Source: Cephalopachus bancanus
Taxonomy: Eukaryota > Chordata > Mammalia > Primates > Tarsiidae
NCBI GenBank assembly: GCA_027257055.1
Contig: JAPVLO010000153.1
Coordinates: forward strand, 6,386,001-6,450,000
Direction: 5' to 3'
DNA length: 64,000 bases
Part shown: piece after piece, positions 21,305 to 33,654 of the stretch
Layout: every line of letters starts with the position of its first letter
Position numbering within the stretch: position 1 is the first letter of the stretch
Notes under the pieces: generated by a model
Database searches by the model: none
Told to the model about the DNA's origin: nothing
What the model saw: the letters and a program-made list of their open reading frames with translations, nothing else
Made by a program: the position numbers and the translations under genes

Positions 21305-22926
21305 AACATACAGAAGTAGACTAAAAAGTATAATGAATTTCACATAACAAGCTTTCACAATTATCAGCACGTGGCCAACTCAGTGTTATCTCTACCTTCC
21401 TCTCCCCCAAGTAGATTATTTTGCGGCAAATCCTGGACATTGTATTAGTTCATCCATAAATTCTTCATCATTTATCTCTAAATGGTACACATTTAAAAAT
21501 AAGCACAGTACTATTATACCCCAAGTTTTTATTTATTTAATTATTTTATTTTAAATTTTGAGTCAAAGTATCACTCTGTCACCCAGACTGGAGTGCAGTG
21601 CCACCCTCATGGCTACCGCAGCCTCAACCTGCTGGGTTCAGGTGATCCTTCTTCCTCAGCCTTCCAACTAGCTGGGACTATAGGTGCACGCCACCATACC
21701 CAGCTAGTTCTTTGATTTATTGTAGAGAGAGGTCTCACCAAGTTGGTCTCAAACCCCTGGGCTCTGCCAATCCTCTTGCCTTCATCTCCCACAGTGCTGG
21801 GAAGGTGTGAGGCCGCCACACCTTGTTTAATATTTTAATATCAAATAGCCAATCATTCTTCCATTTCTCAATTTTACCCAACCATCTTATACACGTTTTC
21901 TACAGTTTGTTTGAATTAACATTCAGGCAGGGTCCTGACTTTGAGTTTGGATGCCATGTCTCTTAAGTCTGTCTCAAACCCCTCTTAGATGCACCCCTTT
22001 CGATCCTCTCGTCCACCTTTCCCCAGGCTCTTGGCCACTTGTTTTAGTGACTACTTTGCATAAGCAGAACCCAGGAGCAGTGAGGCATCATGACCATATC
22101 ATGGGCCTTGTGCATTCTTTCTTGGGAATGCCTTCCCCATGAGGCGTGAATTATTTTGGGACCCATGCATGAGCAGCAGGGAAGTTTGGGCTTGTTAACA
22201 ATCTGTAGGGTTAGCCCATGATAAGTGGGTGATGGCCGTCAGTGTATAAATTTGTCCGTCTTCTTCCTGTGTAGGCTGTCCTGAAATGCAGTAGCTCAAA
22301 TTGTCTCCCAGAAGACAGTTCCCCAAGACTGTGCACTTGACATCAAGTAGTGGCCAAGTCAGTAATGCACACTCTTTTATTAACGCTCCTTTTCTTATTT
22401 CCGTTTCTCCTCACACCTGCTTTCCTGAGATAAGCTTTCTCTCAGATTCTTTTCTAGGGGACACACACTGAGACAATTTCTTTAATCTATAGATTTCCTA
22501 ACCCTTTTAAAATCATGCTTTGCAATTTATTTGTTGAAGGAAACAGGTTATTGGTTTATCTTCTAGTCTCCCACATTCTAGTTTTTGCAGATTATACACT
22601 TTACAGTGTTTCACATGTCTCTCTGTCCCTTGTCTATAAACGTATTTGGAGCAAGAGACTCTATCAAATTCACCTTTGATATATTTTTTTTTTTTTGGTG
22701 AGAATGTTTCAAGAGTAGATTCTTAGTTAATTGATAGTATTGAATAAACTGATTTTACCACAACTATTTTCACTGACTATATTACAAATGTTACTCTTAT
22801 TTAAGTACAGCCAAAACCCGATACCCCAATAAGATCACAGGAGAAAATGGGATTCTTTGGGGGAGAAAAGTGTGTGTGTATATTGTGTGTGTAATTGTGT
22901 GTGTTTTTTTGGCGAGAACGTTTCAT
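21305..22926. mobile_element. Old L1M 3'UTR, with insertions
   Basis: TATTTTGCGGCAAATCCTGG, TGCCATGTCTCTTAAGTCTG, TTGCAATTTATTTGTTGAAGG and TTTTTGGCGAGAACGTTTCAT are blocks of an old L1 3'UTR in one continuous order. It resumes at 23707. The 22120-22480 part is less certain and may be another insertion. Confidence 0.65.
21551..21828 (-). mobile_element. Alu, tarsier-type, antisense, diverged
   Basis: GAGTCAAAGTATCACTCTGTC to GCCGCCACACC, with TTTGATTTATTGTAGAG. The part near the Alu 5' end is shortened. Confidence 0.88.
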
Positions 22927-23706
22927 GGGCGGTTCCCTGTCGGGTACTCACCCTGCGACCTCTTAGTCCTTGCGCTCACCTTCTGGCTGTGCCAGGCCCT
23001 GCTCGGAAGACTCCCTCCAGTTCCCCCGGTAAGCGGCCGGCCTGCGGAGGAGGGCGGCGGCAGCTCCACTTTACCGGGCTCTAGAGCATGCCTTGGCCGG
23101 ATCCGGAGGTCCGAGCCGGCCGCGGGCTGGGGACCTGTCCAGTGCCTAGGATGATACACCACCACCTAGGGAGAGAGCGCTTGTGCAAATGGACGTTCAG
23201 GGAGCTCTTCCTTCTGGGTGTCATGGAAGGGGAGCTTCACGATTGGGCTTGGCTGCAGTACACTTCGTCGATGCAGGAGCTGCTGTCATCATCGGTAAAA
23301 ATTATCGAGGAAATGTTGGTGTTGTGCTATTTAATTTGGGGAAGGAAAAGGGTGATCGGATCGCGCAGTTTATTTGTGAACGGATTTTTGTTGTTGTTGT
23401 TGTCAAATCCAGAAATAAAAGTTGTTCAATTTTGGACGGCATTCAAATGGACTCAGGAGGTTTTGGTTCTACTGGAAAAAATTTAAATGTATGTCAAGAA
23501 TCGAAAATAAGAAATCGTACCTTTAGCTTAAAAATAAAGTGCTTTGTAAACTTAATAGCTTTAACTTCTAAAAGTATTTAATGCATAAGTCAGCTTTGTG
23601 GTGATCTAATGCAACCAGTGTCTTTTAAAAATCAAATGTACATCAATTACAGACAAAAAAGTCTATATTATTTAATTTAATAAATGATACTTCTTCAGGA
23701 AAAAAG
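22927..23706 (+). pseudogene. DUT: DUT (dUTP pyrophosphatase) processed pseudogene
   Basis: Intronless, full-length retrocopy of the nuclear-isoform dUTPase mRNA. It includes the 5'UTR (GCTCACCTTCTGGCTGTGCC), a coding region of about 22995-23490 and the 3'UTR, ending at a short A-run. The start codon is AGG (22995). dUTPase normally hydrolyses dUTP to dUMP. The motif order survives: PSGC-GR (motif II), YRGNVGVVLF (III), GDRIAQ (IV), SGGFGSTG (V). It is dead: stops after GL and SSA in the N-terminal part, frame changes near 23080, the motif II Arg-Ser-Gly is Arg-Leu-Gly, the motif III Asp is lost, and codons are missing before GDRIAQ. GTTTCAT flanks it (22920-22926, 23707-23713), and the host L1M text continues directly after. 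Confidence 0.95.
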
Positions 23707-23789
23707 GTTTCATAAGTGATACTTAAAATGTCCTGTTGCATCATATCAGAAAAAACACGTTTGCTTATCTGAATATTTACCTTTTTGCG
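23707..23789. mobile_element. Old L1M 3'UTR (continuation after the DUT pseudogene)
   Basis: GTTTCATAAGTGATAC and CCTGTTGCATCATATCAG continue the text broken at 22926, showing that the DUT copy landed inside this L1. Confidence 0.65.
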
Positions 23790-24071
23790 TTTTTTTTTTT
23801 TTTTTGAGTCAGAGTCTCACTCTGTCACCCAGGCTGGAGTGCAGAGGCACACTCACAGCCACTGCAGCCTCAACCTTCTGGACTCAGGTGATCCTTCCGC
23901 CTCACACTTCCATGTAGCTGGAACTACAGGTATGCGTCACCATGCCCAGCTAATTTTTTTTGATTTATTGTAGAGATGAGGTCTCACCAAGTGACCCAGG
24001 CTGGTCTCGAACCCGTGGGCTCAGGGAATCCTCACACCTAGGCCTCCCAAAGTGAGCCACTGCACCCGGCT
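23790..24071 (-). mobile_element. Alu, tarsier-type, antisense
   Basis: T-tail, GAGTCAGAGTCTCACTCTGTC, TTTTTTTTGATTTATTGTAG, ending GCACCCGGC. No clear target duplication seen. Confidence 0.92.
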
Positions 24072-24305
24072 TTGGATTAATGGTAGTAAATATCAGTCTG
24101 GGGACGGGGAGATACCTCTTATCAACAAGGGTGCCTGAATGAAGCATATTTGTATACCTAACCCTTAACTGTACCCTACAATATCATAATAAAAAATATT
24201 GATTATTAAAAAAAAGCTATCAGTGGATTCAGGTATTGTGAGGCTGATTTTCCATTAGAAAATTTGATAGTAGCTTATTTTAAAAAGCAAATTGATGAAG
24301 ATTTA
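24072..24305. other. Unassigned, AT-rich
   Basis: Contains ATAATAAAAAATATTG followed by an A8 run (about 24190-24218), which could be a retroposed 3' end. TATCAGT occurs near both sides (24094 and 24220), but the repeat is only 7 bp. Confidence 0.35.
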
Positions 24306-25573
24306 ATTTACATACTTATTTCAAGTGGACCTTTCTATGAGTTTTGAAAATTTCATACATCTGTATAATCACCAGCACAATTAGGATTATTATTATTTTT
24401 GAGATTCTTCTATGTTGTGTCTATCAGTTGTTAAATTTTTATTGTCTGAGCGGTATTCTATTGTATGAATATACCATTACCTATTTATCTGTTTACTTGT
24501 TGATAGACATGTATTACAGTTTTTGGTTATTTTAAATAAGCTTCTATTTTGTGCAAGTTCTTTTTTCTAAGTATTTTTCCTGTTGAGAAAATATTCAGAA
24601 TTAGAATTTTGGGGTCATGTGGTAAGAATATATTTAACCATAGAAGAAATGGCCAAATTATTTTCCAAAGTGGTAGTATTATTTTATATACCCATCAACA
24701 ATATATGAGTTCTAGTTGCTTCTTGTCAGCATTTGGCAATGGCAGTCCTTTTAATATCATCATATCAATAGATATGCATTGATATTCCATTGTGATTTTA
24801 ATTTGCATTTTTCTGATTAGGATTAATATTGAGCATCTTTCCATGTGTGTATTGGCCATAGGTATATTGTTTTTCAAAGTGTCTACTCAAATCTTTTGTC
24901 TATTTTAAATTGTGTTGCTAACTTCTTATTGAGTTGTAAGCTTTTTATATATTCTGACAAGTTATTTAATAGGAAACAGATAGATTAAAATTTTCCCAAG
25001 TCTGTGGTTTCCCTTTTCATTTTCTTTCTAACAGTGTCTATTGAAAAAAGTTAAATATTACTCCAAAAAGTATGGGCCTGTTTCTGGACTGCCTATTCTG
25101 TTACATTGATGTATATTTTTAGTCTTATGTCAATAGCACATCTTGATTATTGTAGTTTTATAATAAGTCTTGAAATCAAGTGTTGTAAATTCTCTGACTT
25201 TGTTTTTCTTTTTCAAAGTTGTTTCAACTAGTCTAGGTCTTTTGTAATTTTTGTGTAAATGTGAGAATCAACTTGTCAATTTCTACCAAATGCCTGCTTG
25301 AATTTTGACTGGGATGGAATTGACTGTCTAGATCAATTTGGAAAGAAATGACAACAATATTGAGTTTTTCAATCCATAAGCATGGTATACTTCTTTTATT
25401 TGGGTCTTTTAAAGTTGTTTCAGCATTATTTTGTAGTTTCCAGTATGCAAGTCTTGTATACCTTTTGCTAAATTTGTCCCTATTAGGTTGCTTGTGCTAT
25501 TTAATAAACAATGTTTTTAAACTTTCAATTTCTAATATGTCATTGTTAGTATATAGAAATATAGTTTAATTTT
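24306..25573 (-). mobile_element. L1 3' half, antisense
   Basis: TTGGGGTCATGTGGTAAGAAT, TTTAATTTGCATTTTTCTGA, ATTGAGTTGTAAGCTTTTTA, then GTAGTTTTATAATAAGTCTTG and ATTTCTACCAAATGCCTGC. A long antisense L1 running from 3'UTR into ORF2. Confidence 0.88.
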
Positions 25574-25775
25574 AGGCTGGTTGTAGTAGCTCATGCTTTG
25601 GGAGGTGGTGGAGAGAGGACTACCTGAGCCCAAGGGTTCGAGAACAACCTGGGCAACTTGGTGAGCCCTCGTCACTACAATAAGTAAAAAAATTACCCAG
25701 GCCTGATGCTGTGCCTGTAGTCCCAGCAACTTGGAAGACTGAGGTAGAAGGATCACCTGAACTCAACAGGTTAAG
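25574..25775 (+). mobile_element. Alu, tarsier-type, sense, 3'-truncated at an inverted junction
   Basis: GGCTGGTTGTAGTAGCTCATG to GAACTCAACAGGTTAAGGGT. It has the left arm and part of the right arm but no 3' end or tail, and is fused directly to an antisense Alu. Confidence 0.85.
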
Positions 25776-25945
25776 GGTAGAACTACAGGCACGTGCCACC
25801 ATGCCCGGCTATTTTAAAAAAATTTTATTTATTGTAGAGATGAGGTCTCTCCAAGTTGCCCATGATGGTCTCTAAACCCTTGGCTCAGGCAATCCTCTTG
25901 CATCCACTTCCCAAAGTGTTGGGTTTACAGGTGTGAACCACCGTA
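25776..25945 (-). mobile_element. Alu, antisense, 3'-truncated, tail-to-tail with the previous one
   Basis: Begins mid-element at GAACTACAGGCACGTGCC and runs to the Alu 5' end (GTGTGAACCACCGTA). It has its own substitutions relative to the sense partner, so it is a different copy. Confidence 0.85.
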
Positions 25946-27250
25946 TTAGTTTTTTTACGTCCTGTATCAGTTTTATTAACTTTTTTTTGGTAAATTTCTT
26001 GGGACTGTCTATGTGTATAATTATATTATACATAGAACATAGAATAAGGACTGTTTTGTTTCGTTCTTTTCAGTAGGTATGTCTTCTATTCCTTTTTCTT
26101 GCTTGATTGCACTGGTTAGGAAGCCCAGTATAATTTTGAATGAGCATGGTCAGAATGAGTATCCTTGCCTTTTCCTGTTATTGGCTTCTAATTATTTCCC
26201 TTATGGTCACAGATATTACTCTGTATAATTTCAGTACATTTCATTTTACTGACATTTATTTTATGCCTGGTATATGGTCTTTCTTCATGAGCATTCCACG
26301 TGCACTGAAAATAGTATGTATTCTGCAACTGTTGGATATATGGTTATATAAATAGTTTGCAAATATTCTGCAACTGTTGGATATATGGTTATATAAAAGT
26401 TTGCAAATATTATATTAGGTCAGGTTGATTTATAGTATTTTTCAGTTCCATTATATCCTTACTAATTTATTGTTTAATTGTTCAATCAATATTTATTAAA
26501 ATGTATTTCTCTGACTATTTAGAGATGCTTTAAATGATTTAGGGTTCATCACTAAAACTTTTACATTGATTTTAGCACTTTAAATCTCAGAGCTCTTTGT
26601 TGTGATGTCTTGCTTAAGTGACTGGGTTTCATCAGTAAGTTGTTTTTTGGAAATGTGCCTTAAGAAACCCTGATTTTTATTTTATATTTGAAATGTTCCA
26701 CTTGTGGTTTTTATACTTAACTACTGGTCTGGGTATATCTTGGACCTTTTCTTTTCTTCTGAACCTGGTTTACATTATTACAATGTTTTCTGTAATTAAA
26801 TTTGCAGTGGATAAGTTTGAGATCATCATCCTGAATTTCTACCCTTACTTATGACTTTAAAAATTTCTGCCAGGATGTCTTTACTTAATTTTTAATATAC
26901 ATATTTTGTTATGAGATATAGTAAGTATGCATACAGATGCCTTATTTCTGAAGTTTAATAGTTTATCAGACTATGTCATGATGTTCATTTTATGTTGTAT
27001 GAATTTTGCTTAGCACAGGGTATGTTCTTTCAAGTTTGTGTATTCTGTTCTTTCTTTATTTCAGGGCAATTTTATATGATTATATATCTCTGAGTACATT
27101 TTCACCCTCTAAATACATTTTCTTTTTTTACTTCAAGGACACCAAATATATTCAAGTTGAACCACCTCTGCTCTTTATGTCTATTATTTTATCTTCATTC
27201 ACTTCATTTTTTTCATTTTTCTTATATAGTCACTTTTTAAAATCCTAAGT
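25946..27250 (-). mobile_element. L1 ORF2 region, antisense
   Basis: CTTGATTGCACTGGTTAGGAAG, ATGAGCATGGTCAGAATGAG, TATCCTTGCCTTTTCCTG follow antisense ORF2. It becomes hard to place after about 26600. Confidence 0.75.
26321..26409. repeat. 45-bp tandem duplication inside L1
   Basis: Unit TTCTGCAACTGTTGGATATA... ends in TTTGCAAATA; copies at 26321-26365 and 26366-26409 differ only by a TAG/AG length change near the end. It is a recent local slip duplication. Confidence 0.95.
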
Positions 27251-27455
27251 TGTTCCTCCATATAATTAATTTAATATTTAGCCATATCTTCTTTATTCCT
27301 TGTTGTATCTAGGTTATATATCTGATACATAATGGCAAGGGGTTTTTGGTGTTCTTAATATGCTTTATTCATTTTGCAGTTCCTTTCCATGTTATTATAT
27401 CATCTTGGTTTTACACTCTTATTTTATTGAAGCAATATTTTCTTCAAAAATGAAA
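27251..27455. other. Unassigned AT-rich sequence, probably L1
   Basis: TTCTTTATTCCTTGTTGTATC and similar T-rich text suggest a continued antisense LINE, but no firm anchor is visible. Confidence 0.35.
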
Positions 27456-27565
27456 AAAAATGTAATTTCAAAGGCACACGTGCAGGTTTGTTACATGGGT
27501 ATATTGTATGATTGTGAGATTTAGACTTCTATTAAGCCCATTCTTCAAATAGTGTGCATGGTACC
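27456..27565 (-). mobile_element. L1 3'-end-like fragment
   Basis: CACGTGCAGGTTTGTTACATG, TGTGCATGGTACCCAATGGG are the familiar antisense L1 3'UTR text. Confidence 0.65.
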
Positions 27566-27599
27566 CAATGGGCAGCTTTTAAATCTTTGCCCCTCCTCT

Positions 27600-28595
27600 C
27601 ATCTTCACCCTCACTGTCATAACTAGAAAATTTTATTCTCTATTTCTACAACCTTAGAATCTTCAAAATAAAAGTGCTTATCCTCAGTGGAGGCACTTCT
27701 GCTAGGGAAACGTAATTAGAGTTCCACTGAACTTAAAGTTATGACTGTTGCTGGGCCATTTATGAAGTCTCACATCAATAGATCATCAAACCAAAAAAAG
27801 AGTTAATCTACTTGTGGAGGTAATTGACTTCAATAATTATGAGAGTCTAAGGTATTTCTCACAACAATGGCCAGAGTCTGGAACTTGGTGGATTTACTGG
27901 GGAGCCCATGATGATTCTGTGCCTCATAGAAGGGCAATTTTAGCAACGAAGGACTGATGTAGTCAAGGAACCCAAGGAATCATACACCCTATAAAGGTCT
28001 AGATTATTCCATTGGGAAAGCAATCTAGACAGCAGTGTGAGATGAAACTAGAAAGAGTGAGAGGGGAAGAAGATACTAATAACAGTTACCCAGGATCTAG
28101 CTGAAGCCAAAGGGGCTTCAGCTTTCCCTATTTGCCCTCTTAGAAGCGGCAAGGACTTAAGCTTTCACTCTGAAGCAAAATTGCAAGAGTGAAGTTAGAG
28201 CAGGGCATGAACAGATCTGGGACCTACTAAGGGTAGCCTATAGTAGATGCTGCTGAGAGCACTCTCTATATCCCTTTGATCCATTTGAATTCACCTGCCA
28301 CTCTGTAGAAACATTGATATCCTCAATACCCTAATCTTTCTGTCCTCCAGTGTGACAATTCTGAGGTGTGTTTTACACTATTTCTAAGAAGGTCCCAGGA
28401 TATTGAGCCTCAGTTACCTATAGCGGTAACCTGATGAATATTATCCCTCTACCTTTATTTACTGTTCTTATTTCCCTGTTCTGGATCCCCCAATTCCTTA
28501 CTTGTGCCTCTTGGGATTACTTTCTATATAAACCTGTATGCAAGTATTTGTCTTAGGGTCCACTTTTGGGGAAAACCCAAACTAAGGCACTTCTT
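27600..28595 (+). mobile_element. Probable ERVL-type remnant with 3' LTR
   Basis: GTAATTGACTTCAATAATTATG is reminiscent of ERVL internal sequence. The 28340-28595 end (CCTCTTGGGATTACTTTCTA, then TTAGGGTCCACTTTTGGGG and CCCAAACTAAGGCA) matches an old ERVL LTR terminus of LTR16/LTR33 kind. No intact coding frame. Confidence 0.45.
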
Positions 28596-28711
28596 ATATG
28601 GGACAAGTTTATGGTTTCAAGCTACCCTTTGATTCTTTGATATTACTTTTGATTACAAGGTATCCATGTATTTGTAGTCACTGAAAGGAGGGGGGTGAAA
28701 GTTTTTTTTTT

Positions 28712-29764
<1,053 letters not shown>

Positions 29765-30963
29765 CAGTCATGTGCTGCACAACAATGTTTTAATAAATAA
29801 TGGACCACTTATGCAATGATAGTCCTATGAGATTCTAATGGAGTTGAAAATTCCTATTGCCTAGTAATGTTGTGACATTGTAGTGCAATGCATTACTCAT
29901 GTGTTTGTGATGATATTGGTGCAAACAAAACTCCTGCACTGCCAGTCATATAAAAGTCTAGCACATGCAATTATGTATAATACATAATACTAGATAATAA
30001 TAATGACTATGTTACCGGTTTATGTACTTACTAGGCTATACTTTTTATCACTATTTTAGAGTGTGGTTAATCTACTTATTGAAAAAACAGTTAACTGTAG
30101 AACAGCTTCAGGCAGTTCCTCCCAGAGGTATTCTAGAAGGCATTGTTATCTTAGGAGATAATGACTCCATAGTTGTTATTGTCCCTGAAAACCTTCCAAC
30201 GGGACAAGATGTGGAAGTGGAAGACAATAATATTGATGACCATGATCCAATGTATACCTAGGCTAATGTGTGTGTGTTTATGCCTTAGTTTTTAACAAAA
30301 CAGTTTAAAAGTAAAAAAAAAAAATAAATAATAAAAACATTTAAAAATAGGAAAAAACTAACAGAATAAAGATATAAATAAATTATTTTGTGCTAGGTGT
30401 ACTACAATATGTGCTTTAAGCTAAGAATCTAAAAGTTAAAAAAATTAAAAAGTCAATAGAGTAAAAAATTTACAGTAAGCCAAGCTTAATTTACTATTGA
30501 AAAAAGAAACATTTGTTTAATAAATTTAGTGTAAACTAAGTGTACAGTGTTTATAAAATTCACAGTCATTTTCAATAATGTCCTAGACTTTCTTCACATT
30601 CACTCACCACTCACTCACTGGCTCACCCAGAGCAACTTCCAGTCCTGCAAGTTCCCATGGGAAGTGTCCTATATGGGTGTTTCATTTTTTATCTTTTATA
30701 TCGTGTTTTTATGTACCTTTTCTATGTTTAGATATGCTTAGGTACACACATATATATCATTGTGTTATAACTGCCAACAGTATGCAGTAGTAACATGCTG
30801 TACTGGTTTGTAGCCTAGAAGCAGTAGGGCATATACCATACAGTCTAGGTGTGTAGTTGGCTATGCCATCTAGGTTTGTGTAGGCACACTCTATGATGTT
30901 TGCACAATGATAAAGTGCATTTCTCAGAACCTATCCCCATTGTTTTTAAGTGATGCTTCGCTG
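29765..30963 (+). mobile_element. Tigger/pogo-class DNA transposon remnant, 1.2 kb
   Basis: Starts CAGTCATGTGCTGCACAAC and ends with its degenerate inverted complement before GTGATGCTTCGCTG, TA. The interior shows TTTGTAGCCTAGAAGCAGTA, TTGTGTAGGCACACTCTATG, TTTCTCAGAACCTATCCCC, classic for this family. An internal frame at 30022-30261 is a decayed piece (CAGTTCCTCCCAGAGGTATT region), not a gene. The superfamily name is from memory. Confidence 0.8.
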
Positions 30964-30967
30964 TAGT

Positions 30968-31965
30968 TGTTTCAGGTTATTTTATCAAATCTTCTAATAT
31001 CTACCTTTTGAGTAGAGAGTTTAATTCATTTATGTGTAATGTAATTATTGATAAGGAAGGACTTCTGCCACTTTTCTATTTTCTGTATGTCTTATACCCT
31101 TTTTGTTTCTCATTTCCTCCATTATTGTCTTATTTTGTGTTCAGTTGATTTTTTGGTAGAAAACTGCTTTGATTCCTGTCTTATTATTTTTGTGCCTCAT
31201 TTTAAGATACTTTCTTTATGATTACCATCATAATTGCATTTAACATCCTAAATGTATAATAACCTAGTTTGAATTGATATCAACTTGACTTCAATACCAT
31301 ACAGAAGTGCTGCTCTACAGAACTCACTCCTCTCTCTGTTTTTTTTGACAGAAATTGCATCTTTATATATTATATGCCCAAATATCATAGTTTTATAATT
31401 ATTTTATTCATTTGTCTTTTGAATAATGTAGGGAATCAAATGTGGAATTACAAAGCAAAAAAAAATTATTTTCTTTTTCTCATGTAGATAACTTTATTGG
31501 AAATCTTTGATTTTTCACACAGCTTCAACTTACTGCCTGTCATTCTTTTATTTCATCCACAAGAACTCCCTTTAGCATTCTTTGAATATTTGTTTTTAAT
31601 TTATTCCCAAGTAGTTTATACTTTTTGTTCTTCTGAGGAGTGTTTTTTCCTTCATTATATTTTCTATGCAGTTATTTCTATACATAAAAAAATTATTTTT
31701 GTATTTTTTTAAAATTTAGTTTTGCACCTGGACATCTTAATAACTCTAAAATAGTTTAAATATTTCTCAGTTGAATTTGTTTTTCCAGATAGGAAATAAT
31801 TTCATTTATGTCCAAAGATGATTTTTGACTTTTTTACTTATGATATATATTTTCCTTTTAATGATCTCAGTTCTTTTGTTTGCATTTCAGTAATCATAAA
31901 CTATGATGAGGAAAGCAGTCATCTTGGTCTTCTTTTTGGCAATCTTGCTTTGAGTGTTTGCTATT
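30968..31965 (-). mobile_element. L1 fragment, antisense
   Basis: ATGATTACCATCATAATTGC, TTTAACATCCTAAATGTATAA, CTTTTTCTCATGTAGATAAC follow antisense L1M. It extends to about 31965, where ATCTTGGTCTTCTTTTTGGC is ORF2 text. Confidence 0.7.
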
Positions 31966-32385
31966 AAATATGTTGATGATCAGTTTTATGTGTCAATTTA
32001 GCTAGGCTACAATCCCTAGTTATTTAATCAAACACAAACCCAGGTGTTGCTATGACGATATTTTGTAGATGTGATTCAAGTCCATAATCACTAGATTTCG
32101 AGTAAGAGAGACTATGCAGGATAATTTGGGTGGGCCCGGTTTAATCAGCTGAAAGACCTTAAGAACAGAACTGAGACTTCCCGAAGAAAAGCTTTCACCC
32201 ATGGGCTGCAGCTTCAGCTTGTACCAAGAGTTCCAGCTTTTCTTTCCTAATGAGCTGCCCTAGAGACTTTGAACTTGCCTAGCCAGCTCCCAGAATTATT
32301 TAAATCAATGTGTTGCAATAAATTCCTTAATATAGATCTCCTAGTGGCTCTGTTTCTCTGATAGAACCCTTACTGATACAACTAT
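31966..32385 (+). mobile_element. MLT2-like ERVL LTR, sense
   Basis: GTTTTATGTGTCAATTTAGC, AATTTGGGTGGGCCCGGTTT, AATCAGCTGAAAGACCTTAAG and TGGCTCTGTTTCTCTGATAG run through to CCCTTACTGATACA. Near full length. The family name is an estimate; the ERVL-class LTR assignment is firmer. Confidence 0.75.
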
Positions 32386-32404
32386 TATATTGGTTTAGTT
32401 TGAA

Positions 32405-32530
32405 TTGTACTTACCAGCTGCAGGTTTCTCTACCTCTCTGTGCTTCATTCTATCATTTGTAAATTAGAGATAATAATATTGCCCACCATTAGAGTTTTTG
32501 TGAGGGTTAAATAATTATTTATTTTTGTAG
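32405..32530 (+). mobile_element. MIR SINE
   Basis: CTCTGTGCTTCATTCTATCA, TTTGTAAATTAGAGATAATAA and GTGAGGGTTAAATAATT match the MIR core 3' side. Confidence 0.65.
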
Positions 32531-32867
32531 TTGTTTGCCACATTAAAGTAAGTTTTCCCCACTTCTGGTTTACTAAAGTTACTATCAGTAAGGAATATAG
32601 AATATCATCAAATGCATTTTTGGCCCAGCAGGTCAAGGCTAATGATCATCTATTAGCATGATCACCGAGTTTTCTATTTTGACCTAAGATATATTGCTGG
32701 GGTAAACCCAACTGTTCACAGTACAGTCATTCTTTTAGTATGCTCCTAAATTCAACTTTTCTTATATTATATTTAGAATTTTCCATCTATATTTTAAGTA
32801 TATTTGTGTGACATATTTGTTAAGAATTCCCATCACATATATGCTAGCTTAATAAATTGGGAAACTA

Positions 32868-33003
32868 AACCAGGCGCAGTGGTTCGCCCCTGTAATCCCA
32901 GCACTTTGGGAGGCAGAGGAGAAAGGATTGACTGAGCCCAGCAGACCAGGACTGCGGTGGCTGTGAGTGTGCCACTGCACTCCAGCCTGGGCAACAGAGT
33001 GAT
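32868..33003 (+). mobile_element. Alu monomer-like fragment
   Basis: CCAGGCGCAGTGGTTCGCCC to CCAGCCTGGGCAACAGAGTG joins left-arm start to right-arm end in one 135-bp unit. It is either a FLAM or a deleted dimer. Confidence 0.8.
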
Positions 33004-33650
33004 GAAGTAGAGAGTAGAATGCTGGTTACCAGAGCCTGAGATGGTTAGGAGAGAGAGAAGAATGGGAGATGTTGGTCAAAGTCATAGTCATTACAGCTAG
33101 ATAGGAGGAATGAATTTCAAGAGTTCTATTGTACAGTAAGGTGACCATGGTTAATGATGATATATTGTGTTCTTGAAAAATGTAAAGAGAGTGGATGTTA
33201 AATGTTCTCACCTCAAAAATGATTACTGCTGGACACTGTGATACACACCTATAATCCCAGCACTTTGGGAGGAGAGGAGAGAGGATTGCCTGGGTTTGAG
33301 ACCAGCCTGAGCAACTTGGTGAGATCTTGTCTCTACAATAAATCATAAAATTAGTTGAGTGTGGTGGCATGTGCCTGTGGTTCCAGCTATTTGAAAGACT
33401 GAGGCAGAAGGATTACCTGAGCCCAGCAGGTCTAGGATGTAGTGACCATGAATGTGCCACTACATTCCAGCCTGGGACACAGTGAAACTCCTACTCAAAA
33501 AAAAAAAAAATTATTATGTGAGGAAAAGCATTTATTATTTAGCTGGAATTAACCATTCCACAATGCTTATGTATTTTAAAACATCATGTTGTACATGATA
33601 AAAGTATACAATGTTATCTGTTCATTTAAAATAAATAAATAAATTTGAAA
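33004..33650 (+). mobile_element. L1 3'UTR, sense, interrupted by an Alu
   Basis: GAATGCTGGTTACCAGAGCC, GGGAGATGTTGGTCAAAGTC, ATTAACCATTCCACAATGC and ACATCATGTTGTACATGATA are the terminal L1 3'UTR, ending in AATAAATAAATAAAT. Confidence 0.9.
33225..33511 (+). mobile_element. Alu, tarsier-type, sense, diverged
   Basis: CTGGACACTGTGATACACAC to CTCCTACTCAAAAA, with ACAATAAATCATAAAATTAG between arms. Inserted in the L1 3'UTR. Confidence 0.9.
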
Positions 33651-33654
33651 GGAA

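Noticed and set aside
22950..23130. CpG-rich block that could be a promoter
   Set aside because: It is the 5' end of the DUT retrocopy, flanked by target duplications in an L1.
24072..24230. Possible fourth short retroposon (AATAAA then A8)
   Set aside because: The flanking repeat is only TATCAGT, there is no 5' stem-loop, and the text resembles an ordinary L1 3' end.
25946..27250. Hydrophobic frames resembling membrane proteins
   Set aside because: They are antisense L1 translations, which are Phe/Leu/Ile-rich because the template is A-rich.
30022..30261. 79-codon acidic open frame that could look like a small protein
   Set aside because: It is inside a Tigger-like transposon and matches the usual decayed interior of that family.
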